Origin: Chloroflexota bacterium
Lineage (GTDB): Bacteria; Chloroflexota; Dehalococcoidia; Lucifugimonadales; Lucifugimonadaceae
Length of the DNA stretch: 43,567 nucleotides
NCBI GenBank assembly: GCA_022567135.1
Contig: JADFHP010000006.1
Coordinates: 1-43,567 of the forward strand
Direction of reading: 5' to 3'
The notes under the pieces were generated by a model that saw only the letters and a program-made list of their open reading frames with translations, had not been told where the DNA came from and ran no database searches. Shown piece by piece: positions 1 through 7,798 of this stretch; the first letter of the stretch is position 1, and every line of letters starts with the position of its first letter. A program made the translations under genes and the position numbers.

Positions 1-20
1 GGTGAAATGCCCACGTCAAC

Positions 21-920
21 TCATCCGGAGCCGATCGTCAGTCGAATTGCTTCCTCGAACGGGACTCGTTCGGAATACCCGAGCTCTTTGCGGATCAACG
101 GCGATTCACTATAGAGGTGTTGGGAGTAGTTGATCCCGCCGGTTTCATCTTCGTCAGAAGCTTCGATCGTGCCTTTCCAATCCAACGCCTTGGCGACCAT
201 GTGGAACAGCTCCAGGAGGCTTGTCCCGGTCGGGTAACCCACGTTATAGACGAAGTTGCCTGGTCTGCGGTCGGTTGCACAAAGTATCAGTGCGTCACTG
301 ACGTTGTCGACGTATCCGTAGCCCCACCTGAAGTTCGCTCGGTTCCTGGCTCGGACGATGTGCCCGTTCGATTCGTTGAGCGCGTCAACAACGTTCCCGA
401 TTCGCCGTTGCCTGTCACCCGGTCCAAAAATTCCGGGTGCGCGTACTATCGTCGACGGAATATCAGTCTGTTCAAGCGCAGCTCGTTCGGCAAAGATGTT
501 GTCTTCTGATTCGGTCTGGTCGAATGACGGCATTGTGCGTAGTTCCGACTCCTCAGTGATCGGCATTTCCTGGATTGGCCCAGGCTCTGTGCCGTGGAGA
601 ACACCGTATCCGCGATAGACGTCCTTGCTGCTGACGAGCACATAACGCTTCGAGAAATTCCTGATGGTGGCGATGACGCTCTTGGTCGTATCGGTCCGGA
701 ACTGGGTCGTGTCGATTACAGCTTCTGGTGCGAACTCTGCTAGCTCTTCCGAGTGATCCGCGATCGAGATCGTGTCGCCGTGCAGGTGTGGTACATCAGG
801 ATCCTGATCTGTGTGGCTCTCGCCCCGATGGAAAACCAGGACTTCATGATCCATGTCGAGCGCGCGCCGGACGATATTTGCACCGAGCCATCCAGTTCCC
901 CCAATAACGAGCAGGTTCAT
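21..920 (-). CDS. Atypical NAD-dependent epimerase/dehydratase (extended SDR)
   Basis: A Rossmann-fold protein of the NAD-dependent epimerase/dehydratase group. The N-terminus MNLLVIGGTGWLG carries the GxxGxxG nucleotide-binding loop. I start at this ATG, not at the 379-codon ORF start, because it opens the first beta strand and has AGAAGGG upstream. The product is 299 aa, a normal length. A YGYVDNVSDA segment near residue 220 matches the 'V.D.a.a' motif of extended SDRs. The catalytic YxxxK appears lost: the equivalent stretch reads NIFAERAALE, with Ile and Arg at the Tyr and Lys positions. It may therefore be an atypical SDR with a binding or reductase role. Substrate is unknown. Nearby surface-decoration genes would fit a nucleotide-sugar role, but they are not co-transcribed with it. 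Confidence 0.8.
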   Translation of the reverse strand: MNLLVIGGTGWLGANIVRRALDMDHEVLVFHRGESHTDQDPDVPHLHGDTISIADHSEELAEFAPEAVIDTTQFRTDTTKSVIATIRNFSKRYVLVSSKDVYRGYGVLHGTEPGPIQEMPITEESELRTMPSFDQTESEDNIFAERAALEQTDIPSTIVRAPGIFGPGDRQRRIGNVVDALNESNGHIVRARNRANFRWGYGYVDNVSDALILCATDRRPGNFVYNVGYPTGTSLLELFHMVAKALDWKGTIEASDEDETGGINYSQHLYSESPLIRKELGYSERVPFEEAIRLTIGSG

Positions 921-1094
921 GGTTTTACCCTTCTTACGACTGCACCGATCGATTGCCGTGTCAGATCGTACGGTGCTCGTGGACAGATATTCCACTTTAG
1001 TATCAAGTGTCACTTTGAGAGCCAGATTCGAGCCCATGAAGTACGGCCACCACCAGCGAACAGGCCATAGCCGTCCGCCCCACCTCGCCCTAAG

Positions 1095-1122
1095 CAGGAC
1101 GCCGTCCTGAGGTTCTCGAAGG
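1095..1122. repeat. Palindromic intergenic element
   Basis: The divergent gap between the SDR gene and the methyltransferase contains a perfect palindrome, CAGGACG-C-CGTCCTG, followed by AGGTTCTCGAAGG. From memory, similar CCTTCGAGAACCTCAGGAC strings occur as dispersed intergenic repeats in various bacteria. I see only one copy here, so the repeat status is inference. It could fold as a 7-bp hairpin in either transcript. Confidence 0.35.
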
Positions 1123-1202
1123 GTGGCCGCGAGCATCGGACCGGTGTAACTAGGCCACAACCGCCACTCGCGAAACGGCCGTCAACCCGCTAACATCTCG
1201 GC

Positions 1203-2132
1203 ATGGCAGGACGCTCAAACAAGAAAGCCGACGGGACGTGGAACCGCACCCCCACGACCACCAGCTCATTTGGCACAAACGGCCGCATCAGCCACGACTC
1301 GACGCCCTACTACCAGCGGGCCATGCAGCCCGGCGTCGCCGAGGCCGTCGAGGAGGGCGAGCAGCCGGTTCCGAAAAAGCTTCTGGACTCGTTCATCAAC
1401 CACTCCAGCGAGGATATGCACGAGTTGCCCGACCGCTCCGTGCACCTCATGGTCACTTCGCCCCCGTACAACGTGGGGAAGGAGTATGACCAGGATCTGA
1501 GCCTGGACGACTACAGGGCGCTGTTGCAGCGGGTAATGGCCGAGACGTACAGAGTGCTCGTGCCGGGCGGCAGGGCGTGCGTGAATGTGGCCAATCTGGG
1601 CCGCAAGCCTTATATACCGCTGCACGCATATGTCATCGCAGACGGCTCGGAAGTGGGGTTCCAGATGCGCGGCGAAATCATCTGGGACAAGGGCGCAGGC
1701 GCCGGGACGTCAACGGCGTGGGGGAGCTGGCTGTCGGCCTCGAACCCGACATTGCGCGACACGCACGAGTACATCATGGTCTTTCAGAAGCCGCCGTTCG
1801 GAAGGCCTCGTCACGATGGCCAGGAAAGCACGATCAAAAAAGAGCAGTTTCTCGAGTGGACACGCAGCGTCTGGAGTTTTGGCCCGCAGTCGGCGAAGCA
1901 GGCGGGCCATCCGGCGCCGTTTCCGCCCGAGTTGCCGAGTCGGCTTATACAGCTCTACACCTATAACGGCGAGGTGGTGCTCGACCCGTTCATGGGCAGC
2001 GGAGCCTCTGCCATCGCGGCCGTCCAGTCAGGCCGCCGCTACATCGGCTACGACCTTTCGGCCGAGTATCTGGCGCGGGCGGAGGAGCGGGTTGCGGCGG
2101 CGGTTAAGGCCGGGGTGACGCCGAAAAGCTAA
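1203..2132 (+). CDS. Site-specific DNA methyltransferase, N4-cytosine type
   Basis: A 309-aa SAM-dependent DNA methyltransferase. The catalytic motif IV, TSPPYN (residues 85-90), precedes the SAM-binding motif I, VLDPFMGSG (about 260-268), which is the beta-group order. SPPY rather than DPPY favours N4-cytosine methylation, although some SPPY enzymes modify adenine. No restriction endonuclease or specificity subunit lies beside it, so it looks like an orphan enzyme. There is no clear Shine-Dalgarno before the ATG, and a TAACAT box ends 6 bases upstream of it, so the transcript may be leaderless. Its last 4 bases overlap the convergent cytidylyltransferase gene. Recognition sequence cannot be read from the gene. 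Confidence 0.9.
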   Translation: MAGRSNKKADGTWNRTPTTTSSFGTNGRISHDSTPYYQRAMQPGVAEAVEEGEQPVPKKLLDSFINHSSEDMHELPDRSVHLMVTSPPYNVGKEYDQDLSLDDYRALLQRVMAETYRVLVPGGRACVNVANLGRKPYIPLHAYVIADGSEVGFQMRGEIIWDKGAGAGTSTAWGSWLSASNPTLRDTHEYIMVFQKPPFGRPRHDGQESTIKKEQFLEWTRSVWSFGPQSAKQAGHPAPFPPELPSRLIQLYTYNGEVVLDPFMGSGASAIAAVQSGRRYIGYDLSAEYLARAEERVAAAVKAGVTPKS

Positions 2133-2527
2133 TCCACCTCCGCGGCCCTGCATCTGGCGATGATCTCCGTAGTCGAGATGCCGGCGGTGTACTGCACGGT
2201 GCGGTAGATGCCGAGTTCAATGGGCGTCTTGTAGCAGAGCTCTTCAAGCTCTTTCGAGAAGTCGTCGCCGTGCAGTACCAGGTCGATGTTGTGGGTCTGG
2301 ATCCACTCCCGGTCCATGGTGAGCGGCGCGTCGGGAATTACCTCGTCAACGTAGCGGCATCCTGTGACGGAGCTTACTCGCTCGTCCATGGAGAGGATTG
2401 GACGGCGTTTGTAGCTCATTACTACTTCGTCCGCGTGAATTCCAACCAGTAAATAGTCGCCCTGTTCGCGGGCTTTCTTGAGGAAATTCATATGGCCGTA
2501 GTGAAATAAATCAGCTACCATATCCAC
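2129..2527 (-). CDS. Phosphoethanolamine/phosphocholine cytidylyltransferase-like protein
   Basis: A small nucleotidyltransferase of the HxGH family, transferring CMP to a phospho-alcohol to give a CDP-alcohol. The CTP-binding HYGH motif follows the lead-in VDMVADLF, and ISTTEII near the C-terminus matches the family's second signature. The sequence resembles PCYT2/PCYT1 (ethanolamine/choline) more than TagD (glycerol), but the substrate is not proven. The coordinates use the GTG at 2527. Homology, however, extends upstream as IVRIYVD with no ATG/GTG/TTG in frame. A strong GGAGG (2550-2554) lies exactly 7 nt before an in-frame ATC at 2540-2542, so translation may begin there. It lies 45-60 nt downstream of the LicD-like gene on the same strand, which suggests one operon: activate, then transfer. 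Confidence 0.85.
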   Translation of the reverse strand: MDMVADLFHYGHMNFLKKAREQGDYLLVGIHADEVVMSYKRRPILSMDERVSSVTGCRYVDEVIPDAPLTMDREWIQTHNIDLVLHGDDFSKELEELCYKTPIELGIYRTVQYTAGISTTEIIARCRAAEVD

Positions 2528-2587
2528 GTATATTCTTACGATTTCACGGCCTCCTGAATCAGATAAACCGGCCCGAAAAAGCAGGCT

Positions 2588-3484
2588 CTAAGACGCCTCT
2601 TTCGGCGCCAGCACGTAAGCCCGGCCCGAGCTTATCTCAGGATCCGGTCGGTAGACGTAGTCAACCCGCGCAGCCAGCTCTTCCAGGTAGAGAATCTCTT
2701 CGTGATCCTCATACCGGATGGCCAGCACGTACTTCCCGTCCGTCGGCAGGCCGAGCCCGACGTAGCCGTTTTTGTCGGTCGTCGAGCGGACCAGCCCGGC
2801 CTGCAAAGTTGTAGCGGCTACCACTACTTCAGCTCCGTGAACCGGCATGCCGCGTTGGTCGAGAACCTTGAGTCTTCCTCTGCGGCCTCCGGGCAGCCGG
2901 CTCCTCGCCCATCGGACCAGTTTTTCGACAAGCGATGGAGGAACTGCGTCCGGCATCAGGTCGAGCACGTCATTCTCATACCCCGCCCGCTTTGGGATCT
3001 TCCAGTCGGGTCCATACTTGAGCCGCAGGTACTCTTCAGGAGGGTTCGGCACCATGAACCGCTCGCCCAGGAAATCGATCTCCTTGAGATTTTCGTGGAG
3101 GCGGGCGGGTATCTGAACGGCCGGCCACTGATATATGTAGTCGTCAATGATCCGGTAGCAGGTCCAGTCCAACTGCGTGCCCGATTTGTGCATGTCGACG
3201 CTCATATGCAGTTCGCTGTCTATGACCTCGACTTCAAATCCGCGCTCCCGGAAGAGTTCGGCGGCCTGCAGTACCAGTGGCTCGGTCAGGCCGTGGAATC
3301 CGATCACTGAGCCGATGTCGAGATCGTCATCCCAACCGATGAACGCCTGGTCCCTGACGGCGCCCAGACAAGTGCCGTGCCGCAGAAAGAAGGGCAGTCC
3401 AAGTTGATCGAGGATCTCTTTTGCCTCTTTCAACACCGCTTCAGCAACGGCCATGTCCATGGGTTCAAAGACTGATGACTGCAT
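2588..3484 (-). CDS. LicD-like phosphotransferase with C-terminal Ig/carboxypeptidase-regulatory-like domain
   Basis: A LicD/fukutin-type enzyme. LicD proteins transfer phosphocholine or a related phospho-alcohol from a CDP donor to glycans. Residues 30-58 carry the signature LPFFLRHGTCLGAVRD...GWDDDLDIG, with the acidic metal-binding residues intact. LRLKYGPDWKIPK (about 153-165) is the typical C-terminal LicD block. An extra segment from about 205 to 285 follows (LKVLDQRGMPVHGAEVVV...TTDKNGYVGLGLP), which looks like a carboxypeptidase-regulatory/transthyretin-like beta-sandwich. This is an unusual addition. I chose the ATG at 3484 (298 aa) because the upstream ORF residues look non-coding and GGAG lies about 12 nt before it. 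No signal peptide is visible, so it likely acts at the cytoplasmic face. Confidence 0.82.
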   Translation of the reverse strand: MQSSVFEPMDMAVAEAVLKEAKEILDQLGLPFFLRHGTCLGAVRDQAFIGWDDDLDIGSVIGFHGLTEPLVLQAAELFRERGFEVEVIDSELHMSVDMHKSGTQLDWTCYRIIDDYIYQWPAVQIPARLHENLKEIDFLGERFMVPNPPEEYLRLKYGPDWKIPKRAGYENDVLDLMPDAVPPSLVEKLVRWARSRLPGGRRGRLKVLDQRGMPVHGAEVVVAATTLQAGLVRSTTDKNGYVGLGLPTDGKYVLAIRYEDHEEILYLEELAARVDYVYRPDPEISSGRAYVLAPKEAS

Positions 3485-3832
3485 GAGCGTTGCGCACTCC
3501 TGGGCTGGTGATCTGATCGGGCAGACTGGATAAACCGGGCTACAAGACGTATATTGCTGGCCATTCGACACTATACGGGCCGGCCAGGGAGGACGGGCTG
3601 GCTCGGTATTAGCGCCGGTTGCATATTACCCCCGGTCTGAGGCAGGCACCTGGAAGTAGCCGCCCGGACAGGCCGCGACTGCTACGCCAGGTGGCATGCG
3701 CGGCAGGGGCCGACCGGCCGATCGCATTGCGGGCTCTGATCAGGATAAGTGGTCAGTGGGACCTCTGGTGACCCGCGTGCGTCATGTGTACTTCCAACAC
3801 GAGCGCCAGCGGCGCATGTCAGGAGTTGTTGC
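3485..3832. other. Divergent intergenic region (348 nt)
   Basis: This gap separates the minus-strand licD-like operon from the plus-strand aminotransferase, so it must hold both promoters. A TATAGT hexamer on the minus strand (about 3573-3578) could be a -10 box for licD, but no convincing -35 accompanies it. Overlapping ORF-track entries here show no recognisable protein and are treated as non-coding. I see no repeat, terminator or riboswitch. Confidence 0.4.
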
Positions 3833-5014
3833 ATGCTCGATCTGCAGACACAGCGAGCCACACCGGAAGAACGAGATTTAATAGCCACCCTCGAGCAGCT
3901 CAGCTTACGATCCGGATCGCACTCGCCCAGCCTCGCAACGATGCTGGAGGCGCTTCCGGACATCGACGTCAAGATCGATGCGTGCTACCTCTCCAATCCT
4001 CTCGCCACAGACCTATTCTGGTCGTATTTCAACTCCGACGCCTCGGCTGACCCGCGATTCTTCATGCGCCTTCTCGAGGCCTACCCATCCCAGAACAGGA
4101 TCATTGCTGAGCGGCTTGCCCCCACGATCGGCGTCGACCCCGGCGGCCTGTTCATCGCCAATGGCGCAACGGAAGCCATACAGGCCATCCTGCACAACTA
4201 TTCGTCCCATGTTCACGTCAACGTGCCGACATTCTCTCCGTACTACGAGTTCGCAACCCCGAAGCACGAAGTGACGATGTTCCAGCTCGATCAGGATGAG
4301 GATTTCATACTTGATCCGGAAAGATACGTGCGATCAGTCAATAAGAGCGGCGCCGACACGGCGATACTGATCACGCCGAATAATCCGGATGGCTACCAGA
4401 TCCCGGACGATCACCTGGAATGGATTCTTTCGCAGCTCTCCGGCCTCAGGACGGTCATCGTTGATGAGAGCTTCATCCACTTCGCGCGCGCCGCGGATTC
4501 GCATCGGCTGCCGACGCTAGTTGGACTGACGGAAAAGCATCCCAACGTCACAGTCGTGAAGAGCATGTCAAAGGACTTTGGCATAGCGGGGATACGCGCA
4601 GGTTACGCGATTATGAGTCCGTCGCGAGTAAATGAGCTTCTGGATCACGGATATCTCTGGAATATAAACGGATTAGCCGAGTATTTCTTCTCGCTATTTT
4701 CCAGACAACCATTTTTGGACGAATACAGGACTGTTCTGAGAACTTATAACGGCTATATTTCCGATTTCATCTCGAGGACGGCAAGTGCCGGGTTTACTCG
4801 AGGCTTCCCGACGAGTTCCAATTTCCAGCTAATGCAGATAACCAACGGCATGACATCTGAGTTGGTCACGACGTTGCTGTTGTTGAGGCACGGGGTCTAC
4901 GTGAGGAACTGCGCAGACAAGATCGGCCTCGATGGCGAATTCATCCGGGTTGCGATCAGGACTGAATCTGAAAACGGTCACATCTTCCAGGCGCTGGAGG
5001 ATGTCCTGGCCTGA
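3833..5014 (+). CDS. Fold-type I PLP-dependent aminotransferase (class I/II, HisC/CobD-like)
   Basis: A 393-aa pyridoxal-phosphate enzyme. The visible signature includes ANGATEAI (cofactor phosphate region, about 109-116), NNPDGY (183-188, Asn stacking on PLP), VDESF (210-214, Asp pairing with the pyridine nitrogen) and SMSKDFGIAGIRAGY, where Lys247 is the expected Schiff-base lysine. FIRVAIR near the C-terminus supplies the substrate-carboxylate Arg. The ATG at 3833 has AGGAG 7 nt upstream, so the 421-codon ORF start is rejected. It resembles histidinol-phosphate or threonine-phosphate decarboxylase-type enzymes, but no his or cob genes are nearby. Divergence from the LicD/cytidylyltransferase operon suggests it may make an amino-alcohol or aminophosphonate for that pathway; this is inference. 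Confidence 0.82.
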   Translation: MLDLQTQRATPEERDLIATLEQLSLRSGSHSPSLATMLEALPDIDVKIDACYLSNPLATDLFWSYFNSDASADPRFFMRLLEAYPSQNRIIAERLAPTIGVDPGGLFIANGATEAIQAILHNYSSHVHVNVPTFSPYYEFATPKHEVTMFQLDQDEDFILDPERYVRSVNKSGADTAILITPNNPDGYQIPDDHLEWILSQLSGLRTVIVDESFIHFARAADSHRLPTLVGLTEKHPNVTVVKSMSKDFGIAGIRAGYAIMSPSRVNELLDHGYLWNINGLAEYFFSLFSRQPFLDEYRTVLRTYNGYISDFISRTASAGFTRGFPTSSNFQLMQITNGMTSELVTTLLLLRHGVYVRNCADKIGLDGEFIRVAIRTESENGHIFQALEDVLA

Positions 5015-5064
5015 GCGGGTGTAATTCACACCGGCGTTGTTTAGATTCCCGTCCTTCCGGCTAA

Positions 5065-5082
5065 GGCGGGGGCCGTCCCGCC
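5065..5082. terminator. Hairpin between convergent genes
   Basis: GGCGGG-GGCCGT-CCCGCC forms a 6-bp GC stem exactly between the convergent aminotransferase and phosphofructokinase stop codons. No T-run follows on either strand, so it would be a weak intrinsic terminator at best. It could serve both directions. Confidence 0.4.
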
Positions 5083-6360
5083 TCAGAGCGCGGCTGAGGC
5101 CCGGTAGCGCTTCCCGTACGCCTCAGGCGACATGCCGGCCGCCTGCGCCAGCTTCGCGCACATCTCCGGGTCCTCGAGATCCTCGGGCTCCAACCGGGTC
5201 ATGTACTCACGCGCAACCTGGTAAAGCTGTGAGTCGACATCGACCATTCGCACTTTTGGGCGGCCTGTTCCCGGTTCGCGGAGCTCCTCAAAGGGAAGAG
5301 CCGTGAGGCGTCGCTGCACCATACAGACCAGTCCGCCGTTTTTGAGATTGTCTTCGGTGGGTTCGTCGAGTAAAAACCGGACGGCCCAGTGTCCCAGGGT
5401 GCGGGTGTACTCGATATCGAAGGGAATCGGCGCGGCCGATCTGAACTCATAGCCCATCGTCGCCTCGACGATCGCGAATGTCTCTCCCCGCTCGGCAAAA
5501 CGCTGCTGCACCTGCCGTTTGAGTATCGTTGCGAGGGGGATCTCGCCGAGGCGTATGTGGCCGAATTCGTCGTAGTCGATCTCTACACCGGGAATCGCGG
5601 CAAGCTGCTCGGGGTTGACCAGCTCCGCAACTCCCTCCGCGATGACGGCCATGCCGTCTTTGTGGCCATGCACGCGGCGCTTCATGATGGCGCCTTCAAG
5701 GACGTCGGTTATATCGGCGAGATCGATTCGGGGCTTGCGAAACTCTTCCGGAATGATGGTCACGGTGGCGCCCGCCGAGATGCCGATGCCGAGGGCCAGG
5801 TGGCCGGCCTTCCTTCCCATCACGGTGACGAAGTACCAGCGGTCGGTTGTACGCGAATCCTCCATCAAGTTCAAGACGAGCCCGGTACCGACGTGGCGGG
5901 CCGTCTCGAACCCGAACGTTGGCATGTCGCCCGGCAGCGGCAGGTCGTTGTCGATGGTCTTGGGAATGTGCGCGACCCGGATCTCCCCATTGGCGGCCTG
6001 GGCCAGTTCGGATGCTGAGTAAGCGGTGTCGTCACCACCGATGGTCACGAGATATTCGACCCCGAGGCCCTTCAGGGTCTTGATGGAGGTCTCGACGCCG
6101 TCCGGCTCTCTGGTGGGATTGGTTCGGGACGTCCTCAGTATCGAGCCGCCCTGGCTGTGGACTCTGGCCACGTCCGGGATGTCTAGCGGGCGCGTCTGAT
6201 CGACCTCGCCCTTCACGAGATGGGCGAAGCCATCATAGATTCCGATTACCTCGAGCCCCGAGTTGACGGCCTCTATGACGCTGGCGCTGATGGCGCCGTT
6301 GATGCCCGGCGCCGGGCCGCCGCCGACCAGGACGCCCAGTCGGCCTTTCTTCACTGGCAT
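5083..6360 (-). CDS. 6-phosphofructokinase, probably pyrophosphate-dependent
   Basis: A 425-aa group A phosphofructokinase, phosphorylating fructose 6-phosphate at C1 in glycolysis. The N-terminus GVLVGGGPAPGING is the nucleotide/pyrophosphate loop. Residues 108-112 read GGDDT and 133-139 read PKTIDND, with Asp127-type catalytic acids present. In this family, the second Asp of GGDD and the Lys of PKTIDND mark pyrophosphate users; ATP enzymes carry GGDG/GGN and PGTIDND. I therefore predict PPi as phosphoryl donor, which would make the step reversible. The ATG at 6360 follows AGGGGG, and the longer 481-codon ORF has no homology upstream. It is transcribed alone. The 223-nt gap upstream contains only short GC-rich inverted repeats such as GCGGG-GCTT-CCCGC. 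Confidence 0.9.
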   Translation of the reverse strand: MPVKKGRLGVLVGGGPAPGINGAISASVIEAVNSGLEVIGIYDGFAHLVKGEVDQTRPLDIPDVARVHSQGGSILRTSRTNPTREPDGVETSIKTLKGLGVEYLVTIGGDDTAYSASELAQAANGEIRVAHIPKTIDNDLPLPGDMPTFGFETARHVGTGLVLNLMEDSRTTDRWYFVTVMGRKAGHLALGIGISAGATVTIIPEEFRKPRIDLADITDVLEGAIMKRRVHGHKDGMAVIAEGVAELVNPEQLAAIPGVEIDYDEFGHIRLGEIPLATILKRQVQQRFAERGETFAIVEATMGYEFRSAAPIPFDIEYTRTLGHWAVRFLLDEPTEDNLKNGGLVCMVQRRLTALPFEELREPGTGRPKVRMVDVDSQLYQVAREYMTRLEPEDLEDPEMCAKLAQAAGMSPEAYGKRYRASAAL

Positions 6361-6583
6361 GGGTTTTCCCCCTGATGTGGAGTCTATAGCGAGGCAGATG
6401 TCTCTGCACCACATGGGATTGGGGCGTCGTTGGCCGTGTTGGCCGCGCGCTGTCCACGGGGGTAAACCCGCTTTGGTAGCTGCGGGGCTTCCCGCCTGCG
6501 ACGCCGGCAACGGTAGATGGCGTACCAACCTCGGGAGGGGCGAGCCACTCGGCTACCGGGGGTTCTGGGGGTGCTTGGGGGCC

Positions 6584-7159
6584 TTACGGGAGGCCCGGCG
6601 GCGGCAGAGGCGCGGCCTCACCGATGAACACGTTGGCGACATCGCCTGATCGGGCATCTATTACGGCTCCAACGAATTGGGCGGGCAGGTTTACGGGGCC
6701 GACCACACGAAAGTTCACCACCCAGAATCGGTCTTCCGGGTCACCCGCCGAACTGAAAGAGAATCTGGATTCGCGTACGCCACTCAGCACGATCAGTAGT
6801 CTGCGGGTCGCGAGAAACGTCCCGGCCGGCTCGACGTCTGGGAAGCGGATCCGCAGGCCTTCTCTGGCGAACTCCTGCTTGGCAATGCGCTGGGCGAGAG
6901 CCTCGCTGACCTCCGGCCGGGGGGTAGGCGTGGTCGCCACGCGGGTAACGGCATGTTCTTGAATCGAGGGAGCGATTCCCTGGCGCGATGGCGGGAGAAG
7001 GTCCTGGTAGCTCAGATCTCCCGCGACCTGCTGGACGGGCGGGACGGCGGTCGCCGTGGGATCGACGACATCGCCGCCGGAGCAGGAGATTGCCGATAGA
7101 GCCACGGCGCCTGTTACAGCGACTACGCCGGCGGCAACTCTGCGGCTATATCGTCTCAT
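6584..7159 (-). CDS. Putative lipoprotein, paralogue of the next upstream gene
   Basis: A 191-aa protein with a lipoprotein signal: an Arg-rich start (MRRYSRR), a hydrophobic stretch and the lipobox LSAISC with Cys26. A short Pro/Thr-rich linker follows, then a globular domain of about 110 residues. The C-terminal part (FWVVNFRVVGP...GAVIDARSGDVANVFIG) matches FWIVNFLDFRG...GAVLDAETGEALLTFL in the gene just upstream, so the two arose by tandem duplication. The repeating 'VxDAxTGExL' end recalls PepSY-like domains, but I would not assign that family firmly. Function is unknown. It should be anchored on the outer face of the cytoplasmic membrane. It probably ends the operon starting with the HtrA-like protease. 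Confidence 0.72.
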   Translation of the reverse strand: MRRYSRRVAAGVVAVTGAVALSAISCSGGDVVDPTATAVPPVQQVAGDLSYQDLLPPSRQGIAPSIQEHAVTRVATTPTPRPEVSEALAQRIAKQEFAREGLRIRFPDVEPAGTFLATRRLLIVLSGVRESRFSFSSAGDPEDRFWVVNFRVVGPVNLPAQFVGAVIDARSGDVANVFIGEAAPLPPPGLP

Positions 7160-7236
7160 CCACGCACTCCACGCTGTTACGTCAGGGATGAAGTCGTGCC
7201 GTCATAGTCAGGAGTGTAATGTCCCCCGCAAGTCGC

Positions 7237-7743
7237 CTACCGGCCGCCTACCGGAACGCTCCGGTTCAGGAATGTCAGCAACGCTTCGCCGGTCTCAGCG
7301 TCGAGCACCGCCCCACTATAGCCGGCGAACTCGTTGTCTCCGCGAAAATCCAGAAAATTCACGATCCAGAATAGTTCGGACGCCGGAGGCAGGGCGCTCA
7401 TCGAAAATCCCAGTGCCCGTTCGCTGGAGAGCACGAGCATTTCATCACGGGTGGTGAAATGAATCTCCCGGGCCAGGATTCCGCCCTCAGTGAGTGGGAA
7501 CAGGCCACCTCGGAGGAGCTGCTCAGCGAGTCTCCTGGCATCGGCCTCGGAAATGCCTGTCCTGCCGGGCGCCGGAAACGTAGGGTGTAGTTGCGGGGTT
7601 TCGGCGCTCCGAACCGCCGCCAGTTCGCTTGACCGGAACTCGCCCGCGACCTGCCGCGCCGGGCCGCCTTCGCCTGAACTGAAGCACGCGACGGCGAGAA
7701 CGAAGGCAAGCGATGCCGATAACCGGACTGTCCGGGCCATCAT
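7237..7743 (-). CDS. Putative lipoprotein, tandem paralogue
   Basis: A 168-aa secreted protein: MMARTVRL, a hydrophobic segment and the lipobox LAVAC with Cys20. I start at the first of two adjacent ATGs (7743); the ORF-track start 30 codons earlier would bury the signal peptide. A QVAGEF/QVAGDL segment after the Cys and the C-terminal FWIVNF...SGAVLDAETGEAL block are shared with the downstream lipoprotein. Residues about 60-75 (ISEADARRLAEQLLRGG) look like a PepSY-type helix. Function is unknown. It begins 55 nt after the acyl-CoA ligase stop and is probably co-transcribed with it. Confidence 0.7.
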   Translation of the reverse strand: MMARTVRLSASLAFVLAVACFSSGEGGPARQVAGEFRSSELAAVRSAETPQLHPTFPAPGRTGISEADARRLAEQLLRGGLFPLTEGGILAREIHFTTRDEMLVLSSERALGFSMSALPPASELFWIVNFLDFRGDNEFAGYSGAVLDAETGEALLTFLNRSVPVGGR

Positions 7744-7798
7744 GCCGGAATGCTGCCGCAAACCGGAGACGCAAACGGAAAGTGGGCCGGCTACGCGA

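Noticed and set aside
921-1160. N-terminal extension of the SDR ORF
   Set aside because: The extra 80 residues have no similarity to the Rossmann fold, and the internal ATG has a ribosome site.
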